A stretch of DNA of 64,000 nucleotides from Xanthostigma xanthostigma (GCA_963575645.1 OY754467.1:34903108-34967107), one strand, 5' to 3'. Counted from the stretch's first letter, positions 21,016 to 32,462 are shown. Program-made: numbers and translations. The notes: generated by a model not told the origin, from the sequence alone.

Positions 21016-22936
21016 TTAGTGTGTACGTAAATTTTATAAGTGATTATATAATTTTTAATTAAAAAAAAAGTAAATACCTATGTGTAGCGTACGCGATATA
21101 AAAATATATGAATTCATTTATTATTAATAGCAGCTTGAGTGCATTGGATAGGATTTTACAATACTATTCAAACAATTATTATTATAAATTCACATTCCGC
21201 AATCTATTATGTCAGTTTTAACAAGCTTACATTGTCAATCAAATCAGAATGGTGTTGTGATATTGTGTCCGTCAGTTGGCAACACTGTATGTGGCGTTAA
21301 CGCGCCATTGACCACACCGCAGTACTACCAATCGACACCATTCCCCTAGAGATACATCTGATTTATCAAATCAAATGAAAAATGACCACACTTTTGTCAC
21401 TATTTCTCACTGAGACAAATGGTTTTATTGTGGTGTATAGATGTCGATGTTGTTTTTTTTTTTATTTATTTTTTTTGTTATTGCCAAATAGTTGAACAGT
21501 GATTCGTGAATTTCTTTGAAATTTTTCGAATAATGACAGAGCACAAAAAATCTTAACGTCATTAAATATCAAATGTGAGGCAAAAATTCTTGAGTAATTA
21601 TTAAAGTTGTTTTTATATTTTATTTAAAACAATTACGTAACTTATTTTTCTAAACTAAAATGTCTATAATTTTAATGCAACCATTGCCTTTATATTTTTT
21701 TTCAACCGTTTTTTCATCGTTTCCACGCACAATCGTCATTGCCGTGGTTATGAACTTATGATGTACGTTATTCAAAAGTTTCGGGCACTTTTTGACACAA
21801 TTGCTGACTCAGTAACGTTTTTCAACATTAATTCAGATGAAAATATTATTGACCATGCTAAGTTAGTGCACAAAACAGTAGGAAAGCACACTCATGCTCA
21901 ATTGAAACAGTGGTTGAAGTGCTACAATAAAAAAAAAAACTGATAAAAAGGTTACAGTCTTTCCTATCATAAATCGTTGATTGTCAAAAAAATTATCTTT
22001 AAAATAGTGAAATATTTTTCTACGGCGTTGTATCACTTCTTTAAATAATATTTCTTATTTAATTACTGCTTACTTTTTTCAAAATCAATCACTTTTCACC
22101 AGTCAATATGTAAAGTGTTCGACAAATATGACGAAAGTTGAGGCATGCGCATAAAAAATTTACCAGTTTGAATACGCCCAATCAGCGTGAACGAATCGCA
22201 TTCCTCGTCCCGCGCAAAATACATCCAAGTTTGATTAATTAATTATTTAGATAACTTTTTGAAATAAAAATTCATAGTAATACCTCTCTAATGTTGACAC
22301 AATCATACAGTAGAATTTCTTTATCTCTTCAAAATTTAAATTAATTATTTAAATAGTTCATCTAAATCAACTTCTTAAGTTGATTGTCTGTAATTTTGAA
22401 CCGTTAGAAAATCGTCTATTGTTGTAGATTTTAGATAGAATTCCGTTTGTCGCGGAATTTGAAACACGGGGTGTATGTAACATTGTATATGACATAACTA
22501 ATAAATAATGTACGTATGGTACAACAATTGCATTGTTAATTGAACAATAGAGTCAAATATACATTCATATATGTGTAATATATTATGCATAACGTATATA
22601 TATTATATAGAATGTATATGAATACATGTTAATTGTACAGGCTGTCCGTTTTAAATGTGTGTTATAAAAGTTTATTTTAAAATCTTCGACAACGTACTCT
22701 AGGAACTGTTAGTCTCGCCTTAATAGGTACTGAGTTTGAATCCTGACGAGAATTGTTCCAAATATTCCATCCGTCAGCTTATTCAACATAAGTTGTAATC
22801 GAAATCGTATCCTAAATGGAGACATTTTTAAGATAAATATATAATTTATTTATATGCCACCAGGATTCTTCCTTTTAATCTTCCAACATTTGAACAGGAT
22901 CATCGTCTTTCTAAATTATTAGAGTTATAAAATAAT
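21016..22936. other. AT-rich spacer; one possible SAP-like ORF fragment
   Basis: A 61-codon ORF at 21758-21943 ends with HAQLKQWLKC, which loosely recalls the start of a SAP motif (leucine-rich helix with WLKC) in transposon-associated proteins. It stops immediately after, so at most it is a fragment. Nothing else is recognised in the stretch. Confidence 0.25.
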
Positions 22937-23050
22937 AAAATAATCGACCAATTTTTCAGACAATATATTGACAAAAATTTATAAAACTACAATTTTATAA
23001 TTTTTGTTAATAGGTACCTATGTTATCTGAAAAATTGGTCGATTATTTTA
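22937..23050. repeat. Imperfect palindrome, ATCGACCAATTTTTCAGAC family
   Basis: The arms read AAATAATCGACCAATTTTTC and its inverse near 23030-23050. The centre is AT-rich with a TAGGTACCTA palindrome. The same arm sequence occurs at 27945, 51415 and 62920. Confidence 0.65.
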
Positions 23051-23983
23051 TTTATTTAAAGATTATCAGACGTTATTGAACATTTTTAGGATACCGTAGC
23101 CTGCAAATGACAAAAAAGTTAAAGGCGCAGTTCGGATCTGTTCCGTAGATTTTTTTGGTGAAAACGTCGGAATAAAGTCACAACAAGTATCGCTTTTCAA
23201 TCCAATGGTGCCTGCACACGATACGTAGATAATTGGGGTTTTTCGTTTTCTTTTCAACGCTGCCGTAGCTCTCGCGCATTCGCCCAGCACTGGTCTTTTT
23301 AGGCTTATTGCATTCCTTTCGATGCGAGCTTTCCGTTGACTTGCGTTTTTCTATAACTCTGAGCATATTTATGCAAGACGACGCCTTTAAGTATTTTGTA
23401 ATTTCAATAAACCCACTTTTTCTTAAATTCCGGCGACTATTCTCACCCGACTGTCTATCAAAGTCTGTATTTACGGATGTTCCACCGCAGCGCCTAAACT
23501 ATTCATCCAATTTTGATAAATAAGGTGTCAATCGATTCGGTATTATGGTCTGGCTACATTTAATTTTGAATTTTGGTCCCAGGGGTGAACAAATTGAAAA
23601 CAAATTAAATATAGGTAAGTTCAAAAGAAAAATAATTTAAATAAAAATTAAGTTCTTAAACTAAAGCCCGACTACTGAAAAGTATGAAACAAGAAAATAT
23701 TTTCATCTAAGGATAGCCGTGAACTTAATTTTTATTATTATCTCACATTTCTTAGTAGTGCTCCGCGAGCTCTTCACGACACCCGCATCAACGTTCTAGC
23801 TAAACGCTTTTCCACTCTACATTAATGTTAAACTTTACACAATTCGTGACTATCACGTATCTACCTTCGTGCGACGACGTCACAGACAAAATAAATCCTG
23901 CGCGACTAACTCGTACAGTTGTGCTCTGCCCGTTGTGAGCTAAACCGTCCTTAACGCATTATTAGTTTCGTAGTTATTAACGA
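23051..23983. other. Unassigned, GC-richer patch 23760-23960
   Basis: Short unrecognised ORFs occur around 23066-23523. A small inverted repeat (AAAAATTAAGTTC at 23643 and GAACTTAATTTTT at 23731) is present. The 23760-23960 patch is CpG-containing (GTGCGACGACGTCACAGAC) with no gene attached. Confidence 0.3.
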
Positions 23984-24716
23984 CTAGCGGTCCCGCCCGG
24001 TTTCACCCGGGTGCAAAAGAACGAATGGGGAAGGAAGGGACATGAGAACTCACATCCATCTTAGTTTACCGAGATAAATGTTGTGTCCAAACTTCAGAAT
24101 GATCGGCGTTACCGTTCAAAAGTTTTTGTCGTTTAAAAGCAGTATTTATACTTTTTTTAATAAATTTCTTTTAATATAATAAATATTTAATAGAAAAAAC
24201 TGTAGGGAAATTTGTTTTATATAGGTGCCTATAGTTGTAATAGTTTTCAAATGAGCTATTAATTAGATTTATTTAATTTTAATTAGTCGTTATAAAATTT
24301 TAAAAATTGAAATGTAAGCCTTATAAGAAAGCAATGTAAAAAATAAAAAAATCAAAATATATTTGCCGACGTGGGGCTCGAACCTAGACCCTGGCATTAA
24401 GAGTCTTACGCTCTACTGATTGAGCTATCCGGACTTGTATACTTGGCGCGCTAATATTACAATATTTAATTAAGGCATTTCACCTGATAATATTTGTCGG
24501 ACGGACTAATTTTGAGTTGCATCTTGCAACTTTTTTCATTGATGCTCCGCTCCAATTGGTCGTAGCGTAATATTATATAGCCTATAGCCTTCCTCGATAA
24601 ATGGGCTATTCAACAAAAAAAAATTTTTTTCAATTCGAACCAGTAGTTTCTGAGATTAGCGCATTCAAACAAACAAACAAAGGAACAAACTCTTCAGCTT
24701 TATATATTAGTATAGA
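23984..24716 (-). mobile_element. Helitron-like element, AAGCTGAAGAGTTTG family, with tRNA-Lys-like cargo
   Basis: In minus orientation it runs from TCTATACTAATATATAAAGC (right end, 24716) to a GTGAAACCGGGCGGGACCG stem and CTAG (23984-23987). The flanks read A|T in element orientation. The body matches 3558-4262, including the cargo block. Confidence 0.8.
24363..24434 (-). pseudogene. tRNA-Lys(CUU)-like sequence inside Helitron
   Basis: In minus orientation, CCGGATAGCTCAATCAGTAG, GAGCGTAAGACTCTTAATGC and GGTTCGAGCCCCACG match the layout of tRNA-Lys(CUU). The anticodon loop is CTCTTAA. The acceptor and T stems have mismatches, so I call it a pseudogene. Confidence 0.65.
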
Positions 24717-24839
24717 TTCAGATCTAACGGTATTTTGTAACACAAAGAAGTTTGACAAGCTAACGAGCGAATAGACGTTTCCACGTCATTTAAACATTAA
24801 AACGAAAGTTTCATCTATCCGTCTGTCTGTCCGTAAGTC

Positions 24840-25025
24840 CAGGCGCGGTCCGAAGGGGTGGGTCACAGGGGACATGACCCCCCCCAAAATCTAAAGTCAA
24901 ATTGAAAAATCTCAAAAATTTGCCAAATAATAAAAGACAATTTTTAGCGACAATACAAAAAGACGACTTTTTTTATTAGTGTAGTGAGTGACCCCCCCCA
25001 AAATTTCAGGCTGCGACCGCGCCTG
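24840..25025. mobile_element. hAT-type MITE with perfect 8-bp TSD
   Basis: The ends are CAGGCGCGGTC (24840) and GACCGCGCCTG (25025), exact inverted repeats starting CA and ending TG. The element is flanked by CGTAAGTC at 24832-24839 and again at 25026-25033. An 8-bp TSD and short TIRs are the hAT signature. The 186-bp interior is noncoding and has a C-run (ACCCCCCCC) and its counterpart. Confidence 0.85.
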
Positions 25026-25033
25026 CGTAAGTC

Positions 25034-25432
25034 ACGGCCTTCTTTCCAATGATTCTGATAAAATTTTACAGACAGGTGTCGTTTGTGAACCGGTATACAA
25101 TTGCGTTTTCTATTAAATAATTAACAAATCTGTTTAAGGTCACACATGAGTGACTGACTGACACGACGTCAAGTACGGAGTGACGTGATGTCACTTAACC
25201 CTCGATACGTCGCGGTTGTGGGCCAGATTGCAGGCACACCCGATATAATGTATGCCTTGATACATATACAATGTATGCCGATTTGTGACCCAAATCTCAT
25301 ATATTATTAATTCTCTTCCTAAACACGAAACCTAATTATTTATTAACATATTAGCGACTCAATTGTTATTTAATGTACCTAGTATTGATTAGCACTCGAA
25401 AATTTTAATTTTAAACTCCAATTACATATGTT
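25034..25432. other. Unassigned spacer
   Basis: No gene is recognised; ACTGACTGACACGACGTC-type short repeats are present near 25150. Confidence 0.35.
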
Positions 25433-25845
25433 AAGGCCGCTGCACATGAGGCTGGAAACACTGCTTGGACTTCTATTGGAAATTACGTAACTGCGGGCTC
25501 GCCTGCTGGCTCATAAGATAGATTTTAAAATTAGAACACGGGCTATTTCTCTTGCTAGGTCTTCTGCTTTCTTTGAACCAATCTGGAAACAGTATCTTGT
25601 CACGTGGACGACACGAACAAAACGCCCACAAACCAACATGGCTTCATTCTGCTCAGAGTCAAACAGACATGTTTTGCTCTGTGTTTATATTTAAACTGTC
25701 ACTGCGCGCGCACCAGAACTATCCACGAAACAAGCTTGAAAAGACGTCTCTTGTGAAGCGCAAACCAAAAACAATTAAGAAAACCAGCGCTAGAAAACTA
25801 GTAGTCAAATCGAGAATTAAATCCAGTCTCGTGTGCAGCGGCCTT
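25433..25845. mobile_element. MITE, GGCCGCTGCACACGAG family, copy 1
   Basis: Left AAGGCCGCTGCACATGAG and right CTCGTGTGCAGCGGCCTT are inverted repeats. The interior matches the copy at 26844 through TGCGGGCTCGCCTGCT, CTTGTCACGTGG, CTGCTCAGAGTCA and AAGACGTCTC. An overlapping plus ORF (25552-25851) reads MITE sequence and is not a gene. Confidence 0.75.
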
Positions 25846-25867
25846 TACTGATAATAATAATATGTAA

Positions 25868-26446
25868 CTAGTGTGACCTGTGCGAATTATTCGCACTAAA
25901 TAAGTATAATAATTATCACTTTACAAAATTATTTTTTAAATATGATTGCAGGTATTCAATTCGTTTCTAATTTTGCACACTGCTTATAACGTTCTTCTTT
26001 TTGTTGTATTACAATAAGAAGCTCAGATGACAGATCGAAGAAATATTTTACTAAAATTGTCATATAGAGGCGCAAGTAGCAAAAGCGTTGAGCTAAGCCG
26101 TCAGATGGCATCATGCAGCATTGCTGTGACGTTGTTCAGCGTTGCTCGCTGTTTCAAAATTACAGCCGTCAGATGGCAGTATGCAGTATTGTGTCTGTTG
26201 TATTACAATATGAAGGTCAGATGACAGATCGAAGTGTTGTAGTTGTTTTGAAATTAAAGCCGTTAGATGGCAGACGAGTATTTTAATTAATTTACAAAAA
26301 AAAGCAATAATAAATTTGTTAGTTGTCGATGTCAGTGGAGCAAGCAATTATCTGTAAAATGATATATAATTTGTGTGGAGAAATTGTGAGGTTTTTTCTA
26401 AAAAGGAGGACAAACATCTTTAAGCTTAGCGTATTATTATATATGA
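25868..26446 (-). mobile_element. Helitron-like element, TCATATAT...CTAG family, intact copy
   Basis: In minus orientation it starts TCATATATAATAATACGCTA at 26446 and ends with GTGCGAATAATTCGCAC (an 8-bp stem), then AGGTCACA and CTAG at 25868-25871. The flanks are A|T. Internally, GCCGTCAGATGGCA recurs three times, with TACAATATGAAG and GATGACAGATCGAAG repeats. It has no coding sequence. Confidence 0.75.
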
Positions 26447-26843
26447 TTAATAAATTGTAGTTATTTATTTCAGTTATTAAAAGTGTTAATGGTCTCTATT
26501 TTCAACGCAGTCTATTTTTTGTGGCGAAATTCTCACGTATGTAGCTCGTATTTGAATGAGAGCTACTCACGTTACAGAGCGGCGTTCTAAGATTATTATC
26601 TTTGTCCGCCTCTGTACAAGGCGGAGATATTATAAGCTCTGACATTAGAGAAGCAAAGCCGACATTCACACACCGGACTATATTTCACAGTGTACGCTGT
26701 ATTATCAGTGACATTTAATTAACGGTATGTTTACAGAAGTATTGTTTGCCTAGTAAACGCTCAACAAAACGATCAACGATTAATGCTTTCTGTCGTCTAC
26801 TGTAACACACAATGAGTATTTTGTTCACAATTGGTAGCATGTA
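26447..26843. other. Unassigned spacer
   Basis: The stretch contains mixed-composition sequence with no ORF or repeat that I recognise. Confidence 0.35.
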
Positions 26844-27313
26844 AAGGCCGCTGCACACGAGTCTATAAACGCTGCCAGAAACACCGCTTGAACTTCTACT
26901 GGCCGGTAGGCTGGGTACGAAGCTGGAAATGACGTCATTGCGGGCTCGCCTGCTACCTCACAAGATAGGTTTTAAAATTAGAACAGGCGCCATTTTCCTT
27001 GCTAGGTCCGCTGATAAGTATGAGCATAAACCAATCAGGAAACAGTGTCTTGTCACGTGGGTGATTTGAACAAACGCCCACAAATCATCTAGGCGTCATT
27101 CTGCTCAGAGTCAGACAACAGACACGTTTTGTTCTGTGTTTATATTTGAACTGTCACCGCGCGCGCACCAGATCTATCCACAAAACTAGCTTGAAAAGAC
27201 GTCTCGTTTGAAGCGAGCACATAACGGCAATCCAGAAAACCAGCGCTAGAAAACTAGTAGGAAAATCTAGCAAGGAATCTAGCAGCGTTTCTAGCCTTGT
27301 GTGCAGCGGCCTT
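26844..27313. mobile_element. MITE, GGCCGCTGCACACGAG family, copy 2
   Basis: It starts AAGGCCGCTGCACACGAG and ends CTTGTGTGCAGCGGCCTT, with TA on both sides (26842-26843 and 27314-27315). A TA duplication would fit a Tc1/mariner-type MITE. The interior is shared with 25433-25845 and is noncoding. Confidence 0.8.
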
Positions 27314-28127
27314 TAATCTATGTAGAATAAACTACCTTTGTCTATCCATCGGGTATAAACTTTTGAAATGATTTAAATTAAACTCGAAATAAATGTTAAG
27401 GAAGTTGTAACTATATTAAAATTTCAGTAAAAAACAGATTTTATAGGGAATACGTGTATCTGAAACATTAAGATCTCGTTTGACTGTAAAAACTGCTCTC
27501 GCCCGTTTTGAAGTTATTGTCACTTACTCATCTATATAATAACGTTATTTACGTTCTAAATACATAAACTACTATTGTCGCTGTCGTTTTTGGGAGAGGT
27601 TTGTTGCTTGTAAATGTTTAAAACCACTGTTTTTAAGTGAAACCTTTTTTATATTGTCAACTCATAAAGGATAACAAATGTTCCATACAAAAACAATGTT
27701 GTGGAAATGTTATTTATGTTAAATATTTTTTCATCATTTTTGTAGTTGTAGAAAAATATTGTGGTTATACCTTTTATATTTACATTAATTATAAGAGTGT
27801 CTTTTTCAAGTTGACAGACATTTAATGACATATATTTTGAAATCAGCTATTTCATATCAAGCTATTAAAAATATTTTCATATACAACTTTACAAATTTTA
27901 ATTCTTAGATTAACGTCTGAATAGAACTCTTCAAATAACTAAAATTATCGACCAATTTTTTCAGACTGTGTATTGATTATTGACACAAAATTATAAAATT
28001 ATAATTCAATAATTCAATAGATGACGTTTCGGTCCGGATTTGGACTTTCTTCAGAAATAATCTAAAAAATATAAAAATGAATTATAGTATCTGCTTATTT
28101 TCTAATTAGCTTAAGCAACGAATAATT
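27314..28127. repeat. Spacer plus one ATCGACCAATTTTTCAGAC repeat with ribozyme-like core
   Basis: 27314-27940 holds nothing recognisable. From 27945 the sequence ATCGACCAATTTTTTCAGAC, the CATTATAATTC-type block and the GACGTTTCGGTCCGG segment repeats sequence found at 51415-51545. In minus orientation, 28023-28054 reads CTGAAGA, a GTCC/GGAC hairpin, then GAAACGTC, matching the hammerhead core pattern, but no convincing stem I is present. Confidence 0.45.
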
Positions 28128-29293
28128 CTAGATGGAAAAGTCGAAAGCAGAACATTTGACTTAGGAACTTTGTTTGGACTAGTTAGGAGATAAACATACT
28201 TAAAGTCCTTACCCCTCCGAGGTACGCCCGAAGGGGGGGAGCACAAAGAAGGTCCCGTTTTTTGGTATTTTGCTTTCATCTCGAAAACGGTACGTCGTAC
28301 GAAATTTTGTTGGAATACATAATGAAAGCTGATAAAATTCTCTACAACTTTAGCTTTCACACTTTTTATCTATCTTCAATCTTTGCCTAGCTATGAGCTC
28401 CGAAAAATGGTCGATTTTCAAAAATGTGTTAAATTCTCTGTAGCACATTGTAACAATACGAATTTGTCAAAATCATTTCGTATCGCTCATCCACACTATT
28501 AAAAACACCCACACACTATTAAAAAATACCATAAGCTGGGAGTACCTCCACACAGGGCCCTCTTTCCCACTGGGCACTCTGGCACGTGCCCAGGGCCCCG
28601 CGATCGATAGGGACCCCCTAGTTTAATGGTATACTAAGTACCTAAACTGTTTTAAACAAAAATCATCAGTGAACTATTTTTCATATACTTATTTTTTTTG
28701 TGTCCTTCATGTTAAAATTGGGAACGTGATCCTTTTAAATATATGCATTTTATATCACATTCCTCGACTTACAATCTAGAACTTTGTTTATCTATTTTCT
28801 TTGTCTATTCTAACAAAATAGTGCTCTGTTAAGGTCATAGGGGCCCCATAATCCTAATGTGCCCAGGGCCTTCAATAGGTTAAAGCTTATGTTATTTTTT
28901 AATAGTGTGTGGGTGTTTTTAATAGTTTGGATGAGCGATACGAAATGATTTTGACAAATTCGTATTGTTACAATGTGCTACAGAGAATTTAACACATTTT
29001 TGAAAATCGACCATTTTTCGGAGCTCATAGCTAGGCAAAGATTGGAGATAGATAAAAAGTGTGAAAGCTAAAGTTGTAGAGAATTTTATCAGCTTTCATT
29101 ATGTATTACAACAAAATTTCGTACGACGTACCGTTTTCGAGATGAAAGCAAAAAACCAAAAAACGGGACCTTCTTTGTGCTCCCCCCCTTCGGGCGTACC
29201 TCAGAGGGGCAAGGACTTTTAGTATGTTTATCTCCTAACTAGTCCAAACAAAGTTCCTAAGTCAAATGTTCTGCTTTCGACTTTTCCATCTAG
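28128..29293. repeat. Large foldback, two 410-bp arms, 346-bp spacer
   Basis: The left arm 28128-28537 and right arm 28884-29293 are inverted and nearly identical. Landmarks are CTAGATGGAAAAGTCGAAAG, GGAACTTTGTTTGGACTAGT, GGTACGTCGTACGAAATTTT and ACACTATTAAAAACACCCAC. The spacer has GTGCCCAGGGCC at both ends and CCCCGCGATCGATAGGG inside. High arm identity suggests recent formation or ongoing conversion. Nothing codes for protein. Confidence 0.9.
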
Positions 29294-29939
29294 ATGCCCC
29301 TTATGAGCACTCATTGACTAAACTAAATAGAATTAAGATTGAATTATTTATTTTTGAAATATTAATGAAAAAGTAATAACAAACAATTTTTAATGTAAGT
29401 AGTCATGGATATCTAAGTACCTAAAAAGAAAGAAAAAAATCACTAAAAACAAAATATTATTTCAAAATAATATCATAAATATTACTTAAATTTTCCATAT
29501 CTAATTGAGCATTAAATGTCGAGAAAGGAGTAACTATGCCAAATTTCAAGTCAATCGGACTTATAGTTTTTTTTGTAATATATAATATATTAAGCTTGAA
29601 CAACCGTCCTTCTTGTAGAACAGAATACAACTTTTAAAACGCTTGCAGTGTGACGGAACAATGTCAGTATTTTGTTTGGAATGTAAATAGGAAATAGGGT
29701 TAAAGAAAAGGCGTCTCGTTATAGGCTATCGTTGGCTGCAGCACCAAAAGCAACAGTAGACACGTACAATCACAGCTGCTGACTCGACACGCATTCACAA
29801 CCAACAGAAAAACAACTCTTCCACTTATTCGCTTCCTGTTTCCTGTTAAAAATACTGTTTCATATCACGGGTGTAAAGTTACAAGGTATTACATTATTTT
29901 TATGCCATGCATTACTTATTTTTCGGAATTTAACAATAA
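29294..29939. other. Unassigned spacer
   Basis: I find no supported feature. The sequence is AT-rich with a moderately balanced patch at 29680-29830. Confidence 0.35.
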
Positions 29940-30200
29940 CTAGTGTACCCGTGCAATACTTTTAGCATGTATCTTCATATTGTTTTAAAAAATCTATAAT
30001 TTGACACAGACCTACGACAATAATTTCATTCCTCTTGCATTAGTTTCCATTTACAGTTATTTTTTCTTTGATTTAGCTTGATACATCATGTTGTCTATAT
30101 AAGTATATTTATTTTGTTATAAATTCAAAAAAAATGTATGTGTAGTATCTGTCTATCGTTGGCATGAATTACGCTCATACTATTGTTATTTTTTATATTA
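29940..30200 (-). mobile_element. Helitron-like element, GCACGGGTACACTAG family, truncated copy
   Basis: CTAG at 29940-29943 with TGTACCCGTGCAATACTTTT matches the inverted 3' end of the element at 55245-56023. Homology continues through CATTCCTCTTGCATTAGTTT to about 30165 and then stops before the next element's CTAG at 30201. Confidence 0.65.
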
Positions 30201-30339
30201 CTAGAGTGACCTGTGCGAATTATTCGCACTAAATAAGTATAATAATTATCACTTTACAAAATTATTTTTTAAATATTATGATTGCAAGTATTCAATTCGT
30301 TTCTAATTTTACACACTGCTTATAACGACGTTCTTCTTT

Positions 30340-30472
30340 TTAGTGTATTTGCCATAAGGCACTTACACTATTGGCGTCGGTCGGATGGCGGGACCTAGGG
30401 GCCGGACCAAAATTTCTCGACGTTTCATAAGTTTCTAAGAAGTTTGGCACCATTTTTGGAAATGTTTATATA

Positions 30473-30525
<53 letters not shown>

Positions 30526-31060
30526 TTATATATATATATATATGTGTGACCACGATAACTCTCGACAGACTTAATCGATTTAAACGAAATTTGGTCCACA
30601 TGTTGGAATCCATCATCGCAAGAAGCCTATTTAAAATGGGCCCGATCGGGCCATTTTAAGGGGGGTATTTAGGGGTTGAAAAATGTTTTTGGGCCCAAAA
30701 ATACGGAAAAAATTTTCAGAATCACTTCAAATTTGAAATTTAACCCTTTAGTAATTATTGAAATGTGCTGTTAAAATTTAAATAAAATCGGCCCGACAGG
30801 ACCGGACTTACAAATTTTATGAAAACGCAAGTTTACTGATATGGATTTACATACTGAAGGGTGTATATAATTTGGTACAGATGTTGAATTGGTATGTAGT
30901 ATTGAAATTAAGTAAAAAAATGTTGTTTTAAGGGGTGTATTAGAGGGTAATTTTTTTTATTTTGTCCAAAAACAAAGTTAAGTTCATACAATAGAGCCAC
31001 ACTGCTTATAAAAGCAAATACACTATATTGTCGGCAGGGTTTCGCACTGCGACCCGAGTT
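30340..31060. mobile_element. Block inserted in Helitron, with (TA)n microsatellite
   Basis: The block lies between TTCTTCTTTTT and TGTTGTATTAC, which are adjacent in the sister copy at 26000. It holds a long (TA)n run at about 30464-30545, then CCACGATAACTCTCGACAGA and a GGGCCCGATCGGGCC palindrome near 30640. AGTGTATTTGC occurs near the left edge and inverted near 31020. The class is unknown. Confidence 0.5.
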
Positions 31061-31422
31061 TTTGTTGTATTACAATATGAAGCTCAGATGACAGATCGAA
31101 GAAATAGGTATTGTACTAAAATTGTCATATAGAGGCGCAAGTAGCAAAAGCGTTGAGCTAAGCCGTCAGATGGCATCATGCAGCATTGCTGTGACGTTGT
31201 TCAGCGCTGCTCGCTGTTTCAAAATTACAGCCGTCAGATGGCAGACGTTGTTCAGCGTTGCTGTATTTTAATTAATTTACAAAAACAAAAGCAATAATAC
31301 ATTTTTTAGTTGTCGATGTCAGTAGAGCAAGCAATTATCTGTAAAATGATATATAATTTATGTGGAAAAATTGTGAGGTTTTTTCTAAAAAGGGAGGCAG
31401 ACATCTTTAACCTTAGCGTATT

Positions 31423-32440
31423 TTTTTTTTTTAATTTAGTAAACGCGCAGCAGCGTGGCTATATGCGTTATATTATTTGGTTATGTTGTAAGCACTTGGG
31501 TGATGATGTGTTCTGTAGTTGTAAGATGATCTTGATTATGATGTTTGATGATGATGATGGTGTGTGTTCGGTGGATTCAGATGCAGCTGGTAATGATGAA
31601 GATATTTGATACGATGTTTGTGGTTGAGAATGAGCCGGAAGATTTGCTGTATCTATAGATGCTTTGGCGCGAAGTTTTATGGTTAAATGAAGGTAAGTAT
31701 TATTTATCTATTTTATTTGTTTGTTAGATATTTTTATTTATTTTTGTTAATTATACATTAATTATTTAGTTGATTATTCTATTTTATTATTATTTATTAA
31801 TTAAAACTGACTTAGATTTTCTTTTTCGGATCCGTGTGTTCCAGAAAACGAAACAGTTTACTAATGGTGATGGGGTCATCGCCAAGGATGTTTTCTATAT
31901 TCGGTGGTAAGTTATATGTTTTTCTTTCGTTTTGGAATTCAATGCATGTTTCTAGGATATGTTTGACTGTGAGTGGAAGGTTGCATGTACTGCAGGTTGG
32001 AGGTTCTTTTTTCTCTAGTAAATACGAGTGGGTGAGGGAAGTGTGTCCAATTCTGAGTCTTGCAAGGACAGTTTCAAGCTTTCTGATCTGTTGGAAGGAT
32101 GTGAGCCACTTATTTGTGTCTTTTTTAATAATTTTTAGCTTGTTGTCACTGGTGTTTTCCCATACTTCATGCCATTTTCGTTTGATTTGGTTCTTGAAAT
32201 CGTTTTTCATATCGTTGTATGGAATTTTGACGATGTCGAAAGGAGTAAGCAGTAGAGTGGCCTCGCGGGCCGCTTCATCCACACTTTCGTTGCCAGGAAT
32301 ACCGCAGTGACCAGGGATCCAAAAAAAGATTACTTCGGTGCCATTCATTTTGAGGCTCTGCAATTTGTTTAAGATTTTGACTATTAGGGGATTGTTGGTT
32401 TGCATGTTTTTTAGTGCAAGAATTGCGCTTCGCGAATCGG
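31423..32440 (-). mobile_element. 5'-truncated RNase H-bearing LINE with 11-bp TSD
   Basis: In minus orientation the element begins inside the RNase H domain at 32440 and ends in a poly(A) seen as T's at 31423-31432. CTTAGCGTATT flanks it at 31412-31422 and 32441-32451; the empty site is seen once in the sister Helitron at about 26426. 5' truncation, poly(A) and a TSD of this length are standard for target-primed reverse transcription. Confidence 0.9.
31812..32440 (-). pseudogene. LINE ORF2 C-terminus: RNase H end and CCHC motif
   Basis: The open frame runs from the truncation point (DSRSAILAL, the third RNase H motif) to a stop at 31812; its first ATG is at 32405. It includes FFWIPGHCGIPGNESVDEAA, which retains the last RNase H aspartate, then WLTSFQQIRKLETVLARLRI, and CSTCNLPLTVKHILETC, a C-x2-C-x7-H-x4-C motif found at the end of I-group LINE proteins. 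The first two RNase H motifs are missing, so no enzyme could be made. It is clearly related to, but not the same family as, the ORF2 at 44424. Confidence 0.85.
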
Positions 32441-32462
32441 CTTAGCGTATTAATATATATGA

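Larger units (their letters stand above)
30201..32462 (-). mobile_element. Helitron-like element (sister of 25868) carrying two nested insertions
   Basis: The ends match the intact copy: CTAG at 30201-30204 and TCATATATATTAATACGC at 32462 in minus orientation. Relative to that copy there is an inserted block at about 30340-31060 and a LINE fragment at 31423-32440. Without them the element would be about 530 bp. The internal GCCGTCAGATGGCA motifs are shared. Confidence 0.75.

Noticed and set aside
25552-25851. 99-codon basic ORF ending in a Lys/Arg-rich stretch
   Set aside because: It lies entirely in the GGCCGCTGCACACGAG MITE, and the sister copy at 26844 disrupts the frame.
30444-30659. ORF with alternating Tyr and Ile
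   Set aside because: It is a translation of the (TA)n microsatellite.
31310-31609. 99-codon plus ORF with an acidic end
   Set aside because: It crosses the boundary between the Helitron-like element and the inserted LINE 3' end, so it cannot be a real gene.
31834-32310. 158-codon plus ORF
   Set aside because: It is the antisense shadow of the truncated LINE ORF2, whose protein motifs are clear on the minus strand.
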